64,000 nt of DNA, from positions 51,210-115,209 of the forward strand of contig JAITFZ010000033.1 of assembly GCA_031280965.1 (NCBI GenBank), in the 5' to 3' direction. A program made the position numbers and the translations under genes. Each line of letters starts with the position of its first letter. Position 1 is the first letter of the stretch. The notes beneath the pieces were generated by a model. The model saw nothing but the letters and a program-made list of their open reading frames with translations. It did not search any database and was not told the DNA's origin. Positions 1-9,719 of the stretch are shown here, piece by piece. This DNA is from Oscillospiraceae bacterium (GTDB lineage: Bacteria > Bacillota > Clostridia > Oscillospirales > Ruminococcaceae).

Positions 1-1098
1 CATTCCTGGGCGGTTACGTTCGGCTCAATGGGCGCGGCGTTTTTTGTAATTCAAGGCATTACGGGAGTGGAGGAAGTTACCCTCGGACTTCCCGTGTGGG
101 TATTTAACACAGCGACTATTTTAATGACAGGGATTGGCGTATGCTGGATTTATGACGGTTTTAGGGGTATAAAAAAAGGCTTGTTATATGTATTGCCTGT
201 GTGGGCGGTAATGGCGGCTGTACAATTCTTCATTATTTTCTTTAAAATGTATTCGCTTGCTACTTTGATTACAGCGCTTGCCGGACTTGCTGTTATGTTC
301 CTGTTATATAAATTACGCTTTAAGGGCGGCGGCAAGAGCCGCTTATACAGAGGCAAACTCACTTTACTGCAATCGGTATTCCCTTACGCGCTTATTATGC
401 TGTTATTGCTGTCGTTTCAGTTTATTCCGGCGCAGATTCGTAATGCCGCCGCAATATCGCCTAACTTCCCCGCAACCGCAACCACAGCGGAAATCCCCCA
501 TGAGGTAAGCGAAGAAGCTAATTACAACCCGATACGACTGTTCGTGCATCCGGGAATAGTGCTGTTGCTTGCCGCAGGAACCGCCTGCATAATCTATAGA
601 AAAGCGGGTATCTGGGATTCGGGAGTATTTCGCGACGCAACCAAAAAAACCGTGAATAAGGGTATTCCCGCTACGCTGGCACTGCTTGCTTTCGGGAATA
701 TGTCGCTCGTTATGATGGATTCGGGCATGATGTTCCGCCTTGCTAAGACGGTTGCCGATATTACAGGGGATTTCTACCCTTTTGCTTCCCCGTTCATAGG
801 TGTACTGGCGAGCTTTCTGACCGGAAATAACACTAACTCAAACGTCATGTTCGGTGAATTCCAGTATACCGTTGCTAATGAATTAGGCTTGAGCGGCGCG
901 GTTATGTCTGCCGTCCAGTCAATTTCGGGGGCGCTCGGTTGTGCAATCGGCTCTACGCTTGTGTTAATGGCTGCACTGGCGACTAAACAAACCGATAAAA
1001 TCCCGCTGATTTTAAAAAAGCTGATTCCGCTTATATTGTTAATTGCCTTAGTACTGGGCATTATAAACTTTATAGTCATTAATTATATAATAACGTAA
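1..1098 (+). CDS. lctP: L-lactate permease, LctP family (5' end outside window)
   Basis: Integral membrane carrier that imports lactate (or glycolate) with protons. The frame is open from base 1, so the gene begins upstream; the 365 residues seen are the C-terminal two thirds of a protein that is usually about 520-550 residues. The first residues (HSWAVTFGS) and a later stretch with the block TGNNTNSN followed by VMFGEFQ match the conserved LctP core. About seven hydrophobic helices are visible, ending in a membrane segment and a short tail. The stop lies 19 bases before the pyruvate carboxylase start, so the two are probably co-transcribed: lactate taken up here could be oxidised to pyruvate and carboxylated to oxaloacetate. 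Family assignment is secure; the exact substrate is inferred. Confidence 0.9.
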   Translation, partial: HSWAVTFGSMGAAFFVIQGITGVEEVTLGLPVWVFNTATILMTGIGVCWIYDGFRGIKKGLLYVLPVWAVMAAVQFFIIFFKMYSLATLITALAGLAVMFLLYKLRFKGGGKSRLYRGKLTLLQSVFPYALIMLLLLSFQFIPAQIRNAAAISPNFPATATTAEIPHEVSEEANYNPIRLFVHPGIVLLLAAGTACIIYRKAGIWDSGVFRDATKKTVNKGIPATLALLAFGNMSLVMMDSGMMFRLAKTVADITGDFYPFASPFIGVLASFLTGNNTNSNVMFGEFQYTVANELGLSGAVMSAVQSISGALGCAIGSTLVLMAALATKQTDKIPLILKKLIPLILLIALVLGIINFIVINYIIT

Positions 1099-1117
1099 AA
1101 AGAAAAGGAGAACGTTT

Positions 1118-4100
1118 ATGAAAGAAATAAAGAAAGTTTTAATCGCGAACAGAGGTGAAATCGCGATTAGGATTATCAGAGCCTGCAACGATATGAACCT
1201 GAAAACCATCGCAATCTACTCAAAAGAGGATAAGTTGTCGCTCTTTCGCACCCTCGCAGATGAAGCGTATTTAATCGGCGAAAATCAAAGCCCGCTCGGC
1301 GCGTATTTAGATATACACCAAATCGTCAGACTTGCAAAACGCAAAGGCGCAGACGCTATTCACCCCGGTTACGGCTTCTTGTCGGAAAACGCCGCCTTCG
1401 CTAAGGCTTGCGAGGACGCCGGCATTATATTTATAGGTCCGCCTTCCGATGTTCTTGCGAAAATGGGCGACAAGCTTAACGCCAAAAAAGTTGCGGTTGA
1501 ATCCGGTGTTCCTATTATCCAGGGAACAGAAAACCCGCTCATCTCGCTTGAAGAAGCGAAAAAATACGTTGAAAAGTTCGGCTATCCGGTTATACTTAAA
1601 GCCGCGGCGGGCGGCGGCGGGCGCGGTATGCGCCTGATTACAAAGGCAGAAGAGCTTGACAGCTCTTTTGATGTCGTGCAGAGCGAAGCGCTGAAAGCAT
1701 TCGGCAGTGCCGATGTGTTCCTTGAAAAGTTCCTCGAAGAGCCTAAGCACATAGAAGTGCAAATCCTCGCCGACAGCCACGGAAATGTTCTGCATTTATA
1801 CGAGCGCGACTGTTCTGTACAAAGACGCTACCAAAAAGTCGTGGAAATTGCACCCGCTTTCACTATTCCCGATGAAAAGCGGGCGGCTATTAACGACGAT
1901 GCCGTAAAAATCGCAAAGGCGGTAGGCTATATAAACGCCGGAACTGTTGAATTCTTAGTTGACCGTCACGGCGACCACTACTTTATTGAAATGAACCCGC
2001 GTGTTCAGGTAGAACACACGGTTACTGAAATGGTTACGGGCGTTGATATTATACAATCGCAGATTGCTGTTGCACAAGGACATAAGCTTTCCGACCCCGT
2101 AATCGGCATAACCTCACAGGAAGATGTGCGCCTTTTCGGCTGTGCAATTCAAAGCCGCGTAACTACCGAAGACCCTAAGAACAACTTCGCGCCCGATACA
2201 GGTAAAATCACAGCGTATCGCTCGGGCGGCGGCTTCGGCGTAAGGCTTGACGCCGGAAACGCATTCACGGGAGCAGTAATCACGCCGTTTTATGACAGCC
2301 TGCTTGTTAAAGTCACCACCGCAGACCGTACTTTCGACGGAGCAAGACGCAAAATGCTGCGCGCTCTTAAAGAAATCCGCATTAAAGGCGTAAAAACCAA
2401 CATTTCATTCCTCAGTAACGTGCTGACTCACGACACTTTCGTATCCGGAAAGTGTCATACAAAGTTTATTGACGAAACCCCGGCGCTGTTTGAATTAAAA
2501 GATTCAAATGACCGCGACAGAAAAGTCCTGACTTATATCAGCACGGCTATTTTAGCAAACCCGAACAGCGAGGATAAACCGTTTTTCGATGACCCGCGTA
2601 TACCGTCGGGCTACAGTGAAGAAAATATTCCGAACGGTATAAAACAAATTCTCGACCGCGAAGGTCCCGAAAAGTTCTCCAAGTGGATTCTCGGTCAGAA
2701 GAAACTGCTCATTACCGACACAACCATGCGTGACGCACAGCAATCGCTGATTGCCACACGTATGCGTACCCGCGATATGCGCCGTATTTCTACCCCGACC
2801 GCGCATATTTTAAAGGACTGCTTTTCGCTTGAAATGTGGGGCGGTGCAACATTCGACACAACTTACAGATTTTTGCATGAATCGCCGTGGGTACGCCTTG
2901 ACGAACTTAGGCGCAAAATCCCGAATATACCTTTCCAGATGCTGTTCCGCGGCGCAAACGCCGTTGGTTACAGCAGTTACCCCGACAGCTTAATAAAAGC
3001 CTTCATTCAGGAAGCAGCAAGCGGCGGCATAGACATCTTTCGTATATTCGACTCGCTCAACTGGCTTCCGAACATGGAATTTGCTATTCAGGAAGTAATA
3101 AAGTCCGGCAAGATCGCCAATGTAACCATGTGCTATACAGGCAATATTCTTGAAGCAAGCCGCGATAAATATGACTTAAAATACTATGTTGAACTCGCTA
3201 AGGAAATTGAGAAGCGCGGCGCGCATATTCTTACAATCAAGGATATGTCCGGCTTGCTTCGCCCCTATGCCGCAAGAAAGCTTATCCGCGCACTCAAGGA
3301 CAGCATAAATATTCCGGTTCACCTGCACACTCACGATACAAGCGGCAACGGTATCGCGACCTATATGATGGCTTGTGAGGAAGGCACGGATATAGTAGAC
3401 ACCGCTATTTCGTCCATGAGTTCGCTTACGAGCCAGCCGTCGATGAACTCGCTTGCCGCCGCACTTGAAGGCAGTGAAAGAGACCCCGGCTTCTCCCGCT
3501 CCGAACTGCAAAAACTGACCGATTACTGGGCTGATGTGCGCCCGTATTACAGTCAGTTTGAGGGAGATATTATCACGCCTGAAGCGGAAATCTACGAGCT
3601 TGAAATACCGGGCGGACAGTACACGAACCTGAAGTCGCAGGTTGCACAGCTCGGGCTCGGCGACAGATTCGATGAAGTCAAGAAAAAATATATCGAAGTA
3701 AACGAAATCCTCGGCGACATAGTAAAGGTCACGCCGTCCTCAAAGATGGTCGGCGACTTGGCAATCTTCATGGTTCAAAACGACCTGACCGCCGAAAACA
3801 TCGTAAAGCGCGGCGAAATGCTGACATTTCCTGATTCTGTCGTGAGTTATTTCAAAGGGCTGATGGGTCAGCCGGCTTTCGGTTTCCCGGAAGACTTACA
3901 AAAAGTGGCACTTAAAGGCGAAACGCCGTTCACCGGTCGCCCCGGCGCGGAACTCCCGCCGGTTGACATTGAAAAAATTAGAGAAGACTTAAAGAAAAAG
4001 TTCCCCGAAAATCCAAATCCGACAACCCGCGACGCAATAAGCTGGTGCCTGTATCCGAAAGTTTTCGAGGATTATCTTGCGCGGTGCGAGGAATACAGCG

Positions 4101-4552
4101 ATATAAGCCGCATGGTTTCGCACGTTTTCTTCATGGGTATGTCGAAGAATGAATCTACGGAAATCTCCATCGAAGACGGAAAGAACCTGATGGTTAAATT
4201 CATCGGAACAGGCGAGGAAAACAACGACGGCACACGTGTTATGCAGTTTGAGCTTAACGGCGTTCGCCGCGATGTGACGGTTGCGGATAAAACCATACAG
4301 GTGGCTTCCGAAAAAACACGGCTTGCCGACTTTGAAAACAGAAAGCACGTGGGCTCAAGCATACCGGGCGCGGTTTCAAAGATATATGTTAAGCGGGGCG
4401 ACACAGTCGAGAAGAATCAGCCGCTGTTCGTAATCGAAGCTATGAAAATGGAAACAAGCGTTGTGGCGATGATTTCCGGCACGGTGAACGAAATTTTTGT
4501 GCGCGAGGGGCAAATCGTAAAGGCAGGGGAGTTACTCGCAATCTTGCAGTAA
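1118..4552 (+). CDS. pyc: pyruvate carboxylase
   Basis: Biotin-dependent cytosolic enzyme making oxaloacetate from pyruvate, bicarbonate and ATP. At 1144 residues it has the full one-chain family length. Domains in order: biotin carboxylase (about 1-455, with ATP-grasp loop GGGGRGM near 165), carboxyltransferase TIM barrel (from about 535, starting with DTTMRDAQQS), the PYC/OADA C-terminal region, and a biotinyl domain with EAMKME, in which Lys1110 is the biotin attachment site. The start is supported by AAAGGAG eight bases upstream. It follows the lactate permease closely. Its 3' end overlaps the convergent ABC-F gene by 21 bases. No odd features. Confidence 0.97.
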   Translation: MKEIKKVLIANRGEIAIRIIRACNDMNLKTIAIYSKEDKLSLFRTLADEAYLIGENQSPLGAYLDIHQIVRLAKRKGADAIHPGYGFLSENAAFAKACEDAGIIFIGPPSDVLAKMGDKLNAKKVAVESGVPIIQGTENPLISLEEAKKYVEKFGYPVILKAAAGGGGRGMRLITKAEELDSSFDVVQSEALKAFGSADVFLEKFLEEPKHIEVQILADSHGNVLHLYERDCSVQRRYQKVVEIAPAFTIPDEKRAAINDDAVKIAKAVGYINAGTVEFLVDRHGDHYFIEMNPRVQVEHTVTEMVTGVDIIQSQIAVAQGHKLSDPVIGITSQEDVRLFGCAIQSRVTTEDPKNNFAPDTGKITAYRSGGGFGVRLDAGNAFTGAVITPFYDSLLVKVTTADRTFDGARRKMLRALKEIRIKGVKTNISFLSNVLTHDTFVSGKCHTKFIDETPALFELKDSNDRDRKVLTYISTAILANPNSEDKPFFDDPRIPSGYSEENIPNGIKQILDREGPEKFSKWILGQKKLLITDTTMRDAQQSLIATRMRTRDMRRISTPTAHILKDCFSLEMWGGATFDTTYRFLHESPWVRLDELRRKIPNIPFQMLFRGANAVGYSSYPDSLIKAFIQEAASGGIDIFRIFDSLNWLPNMEFAIQEVIKSGKIANVTMCYTGNILEASRDKYDLKYYVELAKEIEKRGAHILTIKDMSGLLRPYAARKLIRALKDSINIPVHLHTHDTSGNGIATYMMACEEGTDIVDTAISSMSSLTSQPSMNSLAAALEGSERDPGFSRSELQKLTDYWADVRPYYSQFEGDIITPEAEIYELEIPGGQYTNLKSQVAQLGLGDRFDEVKKKYIEVNEILGDIVKVTPSSKMVGDLAIFMVQNDLTAENIVKRGEMLTFPDSVVSYFKGLMGQPAFGFPEDLQKVALKGETPFTGRPGAELPPVDIEKIREDLKKKFPENPNPTTRDAISWCLYPKVFEDYLARCEEYSDISRMVSHVFFMGMSKNESTEISIEDGKNLMVKFIGTGEENNDGTRVMQFELNGVRRDVTVADKTIQVASEKTRLADFENRKHVGSSIPGAVSKIYVKRGDTVEKNQPLFVIEAMKMETSVVAMISGTVNEIFVREGQIVKAGELLAILQ

Positions 4553-6436
4553 AAGCCATTCATCCGTTAAATCCGAAAGTTGCGATTTCGTTTGCTCATA
4601 GAGCGCAATCTTCTCACTAAGAATTTGATAATCGGCGCAAATATCAGGGTTTTCCATATCCTGTTGCAATTCGGCAACTAAAAGCTCGGCGCGGCGTATT
4701 TCGGACTCAAGTTCCTTAATACGTACGCGCTTTTTTGTTTCGTGAGCGCGCTGTTCTTTTGTGCGGTAGTTGCCGACGGACTGCGGACGCTCTATGCGCT
4801 CCCCTGTAATAACGTCAGCGACATTTTGCTGTTTACGTTTCAGCTCCATGTATTCGTCGAAGCCGCCGTCAATGCAACGCGCATTGTTTTCCTTTATTTC
4901 AAGTATGCGGGTGGAAAGTTTGTTAAGCAGATAACGGTCGTGCGACACGAATATAATTGAGCCGTCGAATTCACAGAGCGCGTCTTCGAGCGTCTCCCGC
5001 GTATCTATGTCAAGATGGTTCGTCGGCTCGTCAAGGATAAGCACGTTCCCGCGTTCGAGCATCATGATGGCAAAGCGCAGTTTCGCCCGTTCGCCGCCCG
5101 AAATAACCCCGACTTTCTTGTAAACGTTCTCGCCTGTAATCCGTACACTTCCGAGCAAACTACGAACTTCAAGCTCTGTCATCTTAGGATAAAGCCTGTG
5201 AACAGCATTCATGACCTTATCGTTCATATTGAAATAATCGTTAGCCTGCTCGAAATAGGCGGTTTTTACATAATCGCCCCACTTAATTTGCCCGCGTGAA
5301 TACGGCAGTTTCCCCTGAATTACTTTTAACAGTGAAGATTTTCCAATCCCGTTCGCGCCCACGATTCCGAGCTTTTCGCCCCTGCGTAATCCGAATGACA
5401 GCGATTCAATAAGCGTTATATTTTTACCCACCGTCAAGTCAATGTTCTCGACCGCCAAAAGTTCCTTAACCGGCATACGGTCATATGTGAAGCGGATTTT
5501 CGCGCTTTTTTCAAACATCACGGGTTTTTCAATTATGTCCATGCTTTCAAGCTTTGTTCTGCGGCTTTTCGCCATGTTTGAAGTTGAAGCCCGCACCAAA
5601 TTACGGTCAACATAGTCCTGCAATTTCGCAATTTCGGCTTGCTGAGCCTCGTATTCTTTCAATTGCCTCGTTACCAACTCTGCCTTTTGCGCGGCGAACG
5701 CCGAGTAATTCCCCTTAAAACGCCGCAGAACCCCGCGCTCGATTTCACAGGTTGAAGTAATCAGCTTGTCTAAAAAATAGCGGTCGTGCGAAACTACCAA
5801 AAGTGCGCCTTTATAATCCCGCAGATACTCTTCAAACCACATAATTGTATCAAAATCAAGGTGATTCGTGGGTTCATCGAGAATAAGCAGTCCCGGGTTT
5901 TCGAGCAGAAGCTTAGCAAGCGCAAGACGGGTTTTTTCGCCGCCGCTTAGTGTCGAGATTATCCTCTCATAAGTTTCCGGCGGAAAGCCCATACCGTTCA
6001 GGATTTTGCTTATTTTAACGTCAATTAAGTAGCCGTCATTCGCTTCAAAATAGGCTGTTTTCCCGGAGTATTCATCTGCAAATTGCTCGGTAAGGTTGCT
6101 GTTCCGCAGTTCTTCAAGCCTTGCGGAAATATCAAGAAGTTCCCTGAACACACCTTTCATCTCATTGATAATAGTGCAGTTCTTTTCAAGCCCCGAATCC
6201 TGCGCCAAAAAGCCGATTACCGCATCTTTATTCTTAGAAATACGAGGGATATAAGGCTCCGGTTGCGTGTCAGGAATTTCAAGCCCGGTGATAATTCTGA
6301 GCAATGTGGATTTTCCGCAACCGTTAATGCCGATTAAACCTATGCGGTCATTGTCTTCTATGGTTAAGGCGGCGTTTTTAAGCACCTGATTTCCGCCGTA
6401 ATACTTACTTATGTTTTCAAGGGTTATAATCATCAT
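4532..6436 (-). CDS. ABC-F family ATPase (duplicated ATP-binding cassettes)
   Basis: Soluble ABC-F protein of 634 residues with two ATP-binding cassettes and no membrane domain. Family members act on the ribosome (translation factors or antibiotic protection). Visible motifs: Walker A GINGCGKST near 36 and GANGIGKSS near 360, signature LSGGEKTR near 164 and SGGERAK near 448, and two ILDEPTNHLD Walker B blocks. A charged linker rich in Lys/Arg separates the cassettes and the last ~90 residues look coiled-coil. It starts 15 bases after the pilT stop in the same direction, and only a weak A-rich sequence stands where a Shine-Dalgarno site would be, so translational coupling to pilT is possible. 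Which ABC-F subfamily it belongs to cannot be told by eye. Confidence 0.93.
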   Translation of the reverse strand: MMIITLENISKYYGGNQVLKNAALTIEDNDRIGLIGINGCGKSTLLRIITGLEIPDTQPEPYIPRISKNKDAVIGFLAQDSGLEKNCTIINEMKGVFRELLDISARLEELRNSNLTEQFADEYSGKTAYFEANDGYLIDVKISKILNGMGFPPETYERIISTLSGGEKTRLALAKLLLENPGLLILDEPTNHLDFDTIMWFEEYLRDYKGALLVVSHDRYFLDKLITSTCEIERGVLRRFKGNYSAFAAQKAELVTRQLKEYEAQQAEIAKLQDYVDRNLVRASTSNMAKSRRTKLESMDIIEKPVMFEKSAKIRFTYDRMPVKELLAVENIDLTVGKNITLIESLSFGLRRGEKLGIVGANGIGKSSLLKVIQGKLPYSRGQIKWGDYVKTAYFEQANDYFNMNDKVMNAVHRLYPKMTELEVRSLLGSVRITGENVYKKVGVISGGERAKLRFAIMMLERGNVLILDEPTNHLDIDTRETLEDALCEFDGSIIFVSHDRYLLNKLSTRILEIKENNARCIDGGFDEYMELKRKQQNVADVITGERIERPQSVGNYRTKEQRAHETKKRVRIKELESEIRRAELLVAELQQDMENPDICADYQILSEKIALYEQTKSQLSDLTDEWLLLQDCE

Positions 6437-6451
6437 ATTATTTTTTCTAAG

Positions 6452-7498
6452 TTAAAGCTTCGCGTTCATCTCTACCCTGTCTGTAGCATAGGCCAGCGCG
6501 GTTTCTTTTGAAATAAGCATGTTCCTGTAATAATCCACGATTACATCGTCCATAAGACTCATGCCGAGACTCTTACCCTGTTGCATTATGGTTTCAAGCT
6601 GATGACACTTATTTGAGCGAATCATGTTTTTACATGCATCGGTTCCAAGCAGAATTTCAAGCGCGGCGATTCTTCCCGAACCATCCCTGAGCGGCATAAG
6701 CGACTGGCTGATTACACATTCCAAAATCTGTGAAAGCTGAACCAACATTTGTTGCTGAATATTGTGAGGGCAGGCGTCGATTATGCGGTTTACAGCGTGA
6801 ATCGCACCCCGTGTATGTAAGGTCGCCAGTACAAGGTGCCCCGTTTCCGCCGCCGTAACGGCGAGCTGCATAGTTTCATAATCGCGCATTTCGCCTACGA
6901 AAATAACGTCGGGGTCTTCACGAAGCGCACTTCTGAGCGCAGTGCTGAAGCTTTTGACATCGGTTCCGATTTCACGCTGATGAATAGTCGCCATTCTTTT
7001 TTCATAACGGTATTCTACAGGGTCTTCAATAGTTATGATGTGGCAGGGGCGCGTAGCGTTAATAAAGTCGAGTATAATCGAAAGCGTGGTTGTTTTCCCG
7101 CTGCCCGATACTCCGGTAACAAGGATTAACCCGCTTCTCTTTTTCGATAATTCCTTCAGCGTTAACGGCAGGCGCAGGTCTTCCATAGAAGGAATTGTGC
7201 TGTTGAGCAGACGGATTGCACACGCAAGCCTGCCCATCTGACGGAACACGTTACAGCGCTGTCTTGCGCCGCTTTTAAGCTCAAACACAAAGTCAATGTC
7301 GTCGCCGTTATTGAACCGCTCCTCCTGGTCAGCGTTAAGAAGTTGAATAATCATACGGTTGGTAACCGGAACATTACTAAGTTCGTCAATTTTTGCCAAA
7401 TCGCCGTTTATACGGAAAACAGGCTCCGAACCAACTGATAAATGTATGTCGGAGGCATTTTTCTCCCTCGCAGCAATAATAAATTCTTCAAAAGTCAT
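6452..7498 (-). CDS. pilT: PilT-like type IV pilus retraction ATPase
   Basis: Hexameric secretion-type ATPase of 348 residues, the usual PilT length. N-terminal PAS-like region (1-100) is followed by the RecA-like core: Walker A GVSGSGKTT near 130, the Asp box ITIEDPVEYRY, Walker B DPDVIFVGEMRD near 200, and a His-box segment TGHLVLATLHTRGA. PilT members retract type IV pili in the cytoplasm at the inner face of the membrane. AAAGGAA stands nine bases before the ATG. No pilin, pilB, pilC or pilM is present in the window, so the partner genes must be elsewhere or this is a lone retraction ATPase. It lies between a CobU-like gene (41 bases upstream) and the ABC-F gene. Confidence 0.93.
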   Translation of the reverse strand: MTFEEFIIAAREKNASDIHLSVGSEPVFRINGDLAKIDELSNVPVTNRMIIQLLNADQEERFNNGDDIDFVFELKSGARQRCNVFRQMGRLACAIRLLNSTIPSMEDLRLPLTLKELSKKRSGLILVTGVSGSGKTTTLSIILDFINATRPCHIITIEDPVEYRYEKRMATIHQREIGTDVKSFSTALRSALREDPDVIFVGEMRDYETMQLAVTAAETGHLVLATLHTRGAIHAVNRIIDACPHNIQQQMLVQLSQILECVISQSLMPLRDGSGRIAALEILLGTDACKNMIRSNKCHQLETIMQQGKSLGMSLMDDVIVDYYRNMLISKETALAYATDRVEMNAKL

Positions 7499-7539
7499 AA
7501 GTCAAATTCCTTTCTTGAAATTTTTGTTTCGGGTTCCGA

Positions 7540-8094
7540 TTATACGCCGTCACCTTTAATCTTAAAGGTAATTCCGCTCGCCGAGAGATACACCTCGTTT
7601 GAAATATTGGCAATCCGCTGATTTACATTGCCGAGGATTTCCCTGAACCAGCGCGCTTCCTTTTCCGCAGGAAGCGGACAGTATCCGAGTTCAGTCGAGA
7701 TGATTATAAGGTTGCCGTTAGATTCTCTCACAGCGGTTAAAAGTTCTGTAATCTCAGCTATAGCCTGCTGTTCGATTTCTCTTCTGATTTCATTATCGAT
7801 GTCGGAAATGTCGGGGCATTTTTTCGCCGCAATACGGTTCACGTACGCACCTAAGTTGTCAAGAATCGAAAACTTACGCCCTCTTGCCATTTCAGCTAAA
7901 TTCTCGGCTGACAGCTTTATATCCCATTCAACATCGCGCTCCTTGCAGTTGAATTCGACCCTCCTTGCGGTATCGCTGTCAAGCTTTCCGGCAACAGCCA
8001 TGTATAAAACATTGTCGCACGCCGCGAAGTTAGTTACCGCCCAGCGCGTCTTGCCGCTTGCCGTACCGCCTGTGATAAATGTTATTTTTGCCAC
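7540..8094 (-). CDS. cobU: CobU-like adenosylcobinamide kinase / guanylyltransferase
   Basis: CobU phosphorylates adenosylcobinamide and then transfers GMP to it during assembly or salvage of the B12 lower loop. The 184-residue protein has the family P-loop at the N-terminus (GGTASGKTRWA), a central DNLGAYVNR segment where CobU has DCLTLWL, and the conserved C-terminal run STELGYCPLP..ARWFREILGNVNQRIA..SNEVYL. Start is GTG, with AAAGGA about ten bases before it. The P-loop Ser/Thr pattern and C-terminal half fit well; the middle is diverged. No other cobalamin gene lies nearby. Family is confident, the precise substrate less so. Confidence 0.82.
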   Translation of the reverse strand: MAKITFITGGTASGKTRWAVTNFAACDNVLYMAVAGKLDSDTARRVEFNCKERDVEWDIKLSAENLAEMARGRKFSILDNLGAYVNRIAAKKCPDISDIDNEIRREIEQQAIAEITELLTAVRESNGNLIIISTELGYCPLPAEKEARWFREILGNVNQRIANISNEVYLSASGITFKIKGDGV

Positions 8095-8180
8095 ATCGCT
8101 TCGTTCCTTTCTGTTAAATCAACCGTAACAGTACTTAAAATTAATTATAACATATAAAAAAATTTTTTGCAATATTTATA

Positions 8181-8208
8181 TTGATTTTTTATAAAATTAT
8201 GGTAGAAT
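8181..8208 (+). promoter_or_regulatory. sigma-A-type promoter for glgA
   Basis: TTGATT at 8181-8186 and TAGAAT at 8203-8208 are separated by 16 bases, 35 bases before the glgA start. The region between the divergent cobU and glgA genes is very AT-rich. Confidence 0.55.
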
Positions 8209-8242
8209 ATAGGTAAGAGTATGAATAGTGGAGGTTCTCATT

Positions 8243-9679
8243 ATGAAAATTTTATACGCGGCGAGTGAAGCGCAACCCTTTGCCGCCTCCGGCGGTCTCG
8301 CCGATGTGGCGGGTTCCCTGCCCAAGGCATTAGTGAAAGAAGGACATGAATGTGCCGTTGTCATGCCTTATTACAAGAATACAATCAAGCCGGAACATCA
8401 GAAGAAGATTACATTTCTTACAAGTTTCAACGTACCTGTCGGCTGGCGCGCACAATACTGCGGCGTATTTACATACGACGCGCCCGACGGGGTGAAGTAC
8501 TTTTTCCTGGACAACGAGTATTATTTCAAGCGCGATTTCGGGATTTACGGCTACTACGATGATGCCGAAAGGTACGCTTTCTTCTCCCGTGCCGTCCTTG
8601 AAATGCTTCATCACGTTGATTACAAACCTGAAATTATTAACTCCAATGACTGGCAATGCGCTTTAATCCCTGTTTATTATCAGATTTATTTCAAGTATGA
8701 CAGCGAACTTAAAAACATCAGAAACGTCTTCACGATTCACAACATCGCCTATCAGGGGCAGTACGGAATGAACCTGCTTGAGGAAATTCTTTCGATTCCG
8801 CGTCATATGGCGAACATTGTTGAATATGACCGCGACATCAACTTCATGAAAGGCGCCATTGAAGTCGCGGATAAAGTCACCACGGTTTCGCCAACCTACG
8901 CAACCGAAATTCTCGACCCGTGGTTCTCGCACGGGCTTGACCGGGTTTTAACAAGTAAGCAATATAAAACCTGCGGTTTCCTCAATGGTATAGACACCGA
9001 CATGTACAACCCGCAAACCGACCCGGATATTCCCGCGAAATTCTCGGTTAAGTCAAAAGCCGGCAAGAAAATCTGCAAAGCCAAGTTGCTTGAGGAAGTT
9101 GGTTTGGCAAGCGATTCCGACGAGCCGGTTATCGGCATAATCTCGCGCCTTGTCGAACACAAAGGCTTCGACCTGATTAAACAGGTTTTCGACCGGATTG
9201 TAGAGCAGGGCTTCAAGGTTGTTATTCTCGGCTCGGGCGACCCGCATTATGAGCAGTTCTTTATTGATGCACACCGCCGCCATCCCGATAAAGTCAGCTT
9301 CACCTGCGGCTATTTCCCGCCGCTTGCCAAGCGAATCTATGCAGGTTCCGACATGTTCCTTATGCCGAGCAAGAGCGAACCTTGCGGGCTCGCGCAGATG
9401 ATTTCACTGCGATACGGAACCGTGCCGATTGTCCGCGCAACCGGCGGTTTAAAGGACAGTATTATTGATTGCGGTGAAAAGGACGGCACGGGCTTTACTT
9501 TCCTTAATTATGACGCTGAGGATATGTTCGGCGCGACAGAACGCGCCTTTAACGCCTACAACGACAGAAAAGCGTGGAACGCGCTCGTCACCCGCGCTAT
9601 GAAAGCGGACTTTAGTTGGAGTGTTTCGGCGAAACTGTATATAGGGCTTTATGAAGAATTAATCAGTTGGAATCTATAA
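8243..9679 (+). CDS. glgA: glycogen (starch) synthase, ADP-glucose type
   Basis: GT5 glycosyltransferase adding glucose to alpha-1,4-glucan chains in the cytoplasm; 478 residues, normal for bacterial GlgA. The N-terminal GT-B lobe begins SGGLADVAGSLPKAL; the second lobe carries SRLVEHKGFDL and a C-terminal SKSEPCGLAQM.SLRYGT..I.R.TGGL block that binds the sugar nucleotide. I chose the ATG at 8243 because GGAGG sits eight bases upstream; an in-frame GTG at 8228 overlaps that Shine-Dalgarno site. The Lys of the usual KTGGL motif (Lys15 in the E. coli enzyme) is Ala here (AASGGL). No glgC, glgB or glgP is in the window, but the phosphorylase and phosphosugar mutase nearby supply hexose phosphate. 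Confidence 0.95.
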   Translation: MKILYAASEAQPFAASGGLADVAGSLPKALVKEGHECAVVMPYYKNTIKPEHQKKITFLTSFNVPVGWRAQYCGVFTYDAPDGVKYFFLDNEYYFKRDFGIYGYYDDAERYAFFSRAVLEMLHHVDYKPEIINSNDWQCALIPVYYQIYFKYDSELKNIRNVFTIHNIAYQGQYGMNLLEEILSIPRHMANIVEYDRDINFMKGAIEVADKVTTVSPTYATEILDPWFSHGLDRVLTSKQYKTCGFLNGIDTDMYNPQTDPDIPAKFSVKSKAGKKICKAKLLEEVGLASDSDEPVIGIISRLVEHKGFDLIKQVFDRIVEQGFKVVILGSGDPHYEQFFIDAHRRHPDKVSFTCGYFPPLAKRIYAGSDMFLMPSKSEPCGLAQMISLRYGTVPIVRATGGLKDSIIDCGEKDGTGFTFLNYDAEDMFGATERAFNAYNDRKAWNALVTRAMKADFSWSVSAKLYIGLYEELISWNL

Positions 9680-9686
9680 AAATAAC

Positions 9687-9709
9687 TGCCCCGCTTCAAA
9701 AGCGGGGCA
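9687..9709. terminator. bidirectional intrinsic terminator between glgA and the GH94 gene
   Basis: TGCCCCGCTT / AGCGGGGCA form a GC-rich stem with a CAAA loop. AAAATTTT follows on the plus strand and a T-rich run (AGTTATTTTTATAG) follows on the minus strand, so it can serve both convergent genes. Confidence 0.88.
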
Positions 9710-9719
9710 AAATTTTCGC

